DNA from: Lachnospiraceae bacterium
GTDB taxonomy: Bacteria > Bacillota_A > Clostridia > Lachnospirales > Lachnospiraceae
Length of the DNA: 6,038 bases
NCBI GenBank assembly: GCA_009774655.1
Contig: VSOD01000261.1
Span: 1 to 6,038 of the forward strand
Direction: 5' to 3'
Shown here one piece after another: positions 6,024 to 6,038 of this stretch (position 1 is its first letter; the number at the start of each line of letters is the position of its first letter). Position numbers and translations under genes: made by a program. The notes under the pieces were generated by a model, which did not search any database, was not told the DNA's origin, and worked only from the letters and a program-made list of their open reading frames with translations.

Positions 6024-6038
6024 GAGGAGGACTTTACA
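6024..6038 (+). promoter_or_regulatory. Ribosome binding site of a divergent gene starting just outside the window
   Basis: GAGGAGG at 6024-6030 is followed by eight bases to the window end, so a start codon is expected at 6039. Downstream of an ArsR-type operator the product would most often be a metal transporter or efflux pump, but none of its coding sequence is visible. Confidence 0.5.

Overview
The window reads as gut-type Clostridia DNA, most likely Lachnospiraceae-like. I infer this from intracellular glycan enzymes without signal peptides, strong GGAGG-type ribosome binding sites and a mosaic base composition; no marker gene fixes the taxon. All supported genes lie on the minus strand, so transcription runs from right to left. 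A further gene probably starts just past the right edge on the plus strand.

Left block (1-3490, GC-rich): a carbohydrate operon. A promoter near 3458-3486 carries a perfect TATAAT and is overlapped by a long interrupted palindrome, a likely repressor site. It drives an SGNH-type carbohydrate acetylesterase of the sialate O-acetylesterase/CE20 kind (1378-3300), followed 66 bases later by a family 2 glycoside hydrolase that runs off the left edge (1-1311). Neither protein shows an export signal. Together they would remove acetyl groups and then exo-cleave an imported oligosaccharide in the cytoplasm. The substrate cannot be read from this window.

Middle block (3565-4403, GC-rich): a TauE/SafE-type anion exporter (3565-4329), preceded by the last 55 codons of what looks like a MarR-family regulator (4401-4568). 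The rest of that regulator is missing, so this is a gene remnant.

Right block (about 4575-6038, much AT-richer inside the AraC gene): an ArsR-family repressor (5493-5861) and an AraC-family regulator (4580-5482) form a tight two-gene operon. Upstream, back-to-back promoters with overlapping -10 boxes and a TGATTAA/TTAATCA palindrome control both this operon and a plus-strand gene whose ribosome binding site is the last thing visible. The base composition change and the decapitated MarR gene exactly at the end of araC suggest that this regulatory block was inserted and replaced the front of the old MarR gene.

I see no RNA genes, CRISPR arrays, insertion sequences or convincing intrinsic terminators. 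No wholly new system is evident. The best leads are the operator over the glycan-operon promoter, the MarR/araC junction and the ArsR-AraC divergent control region.
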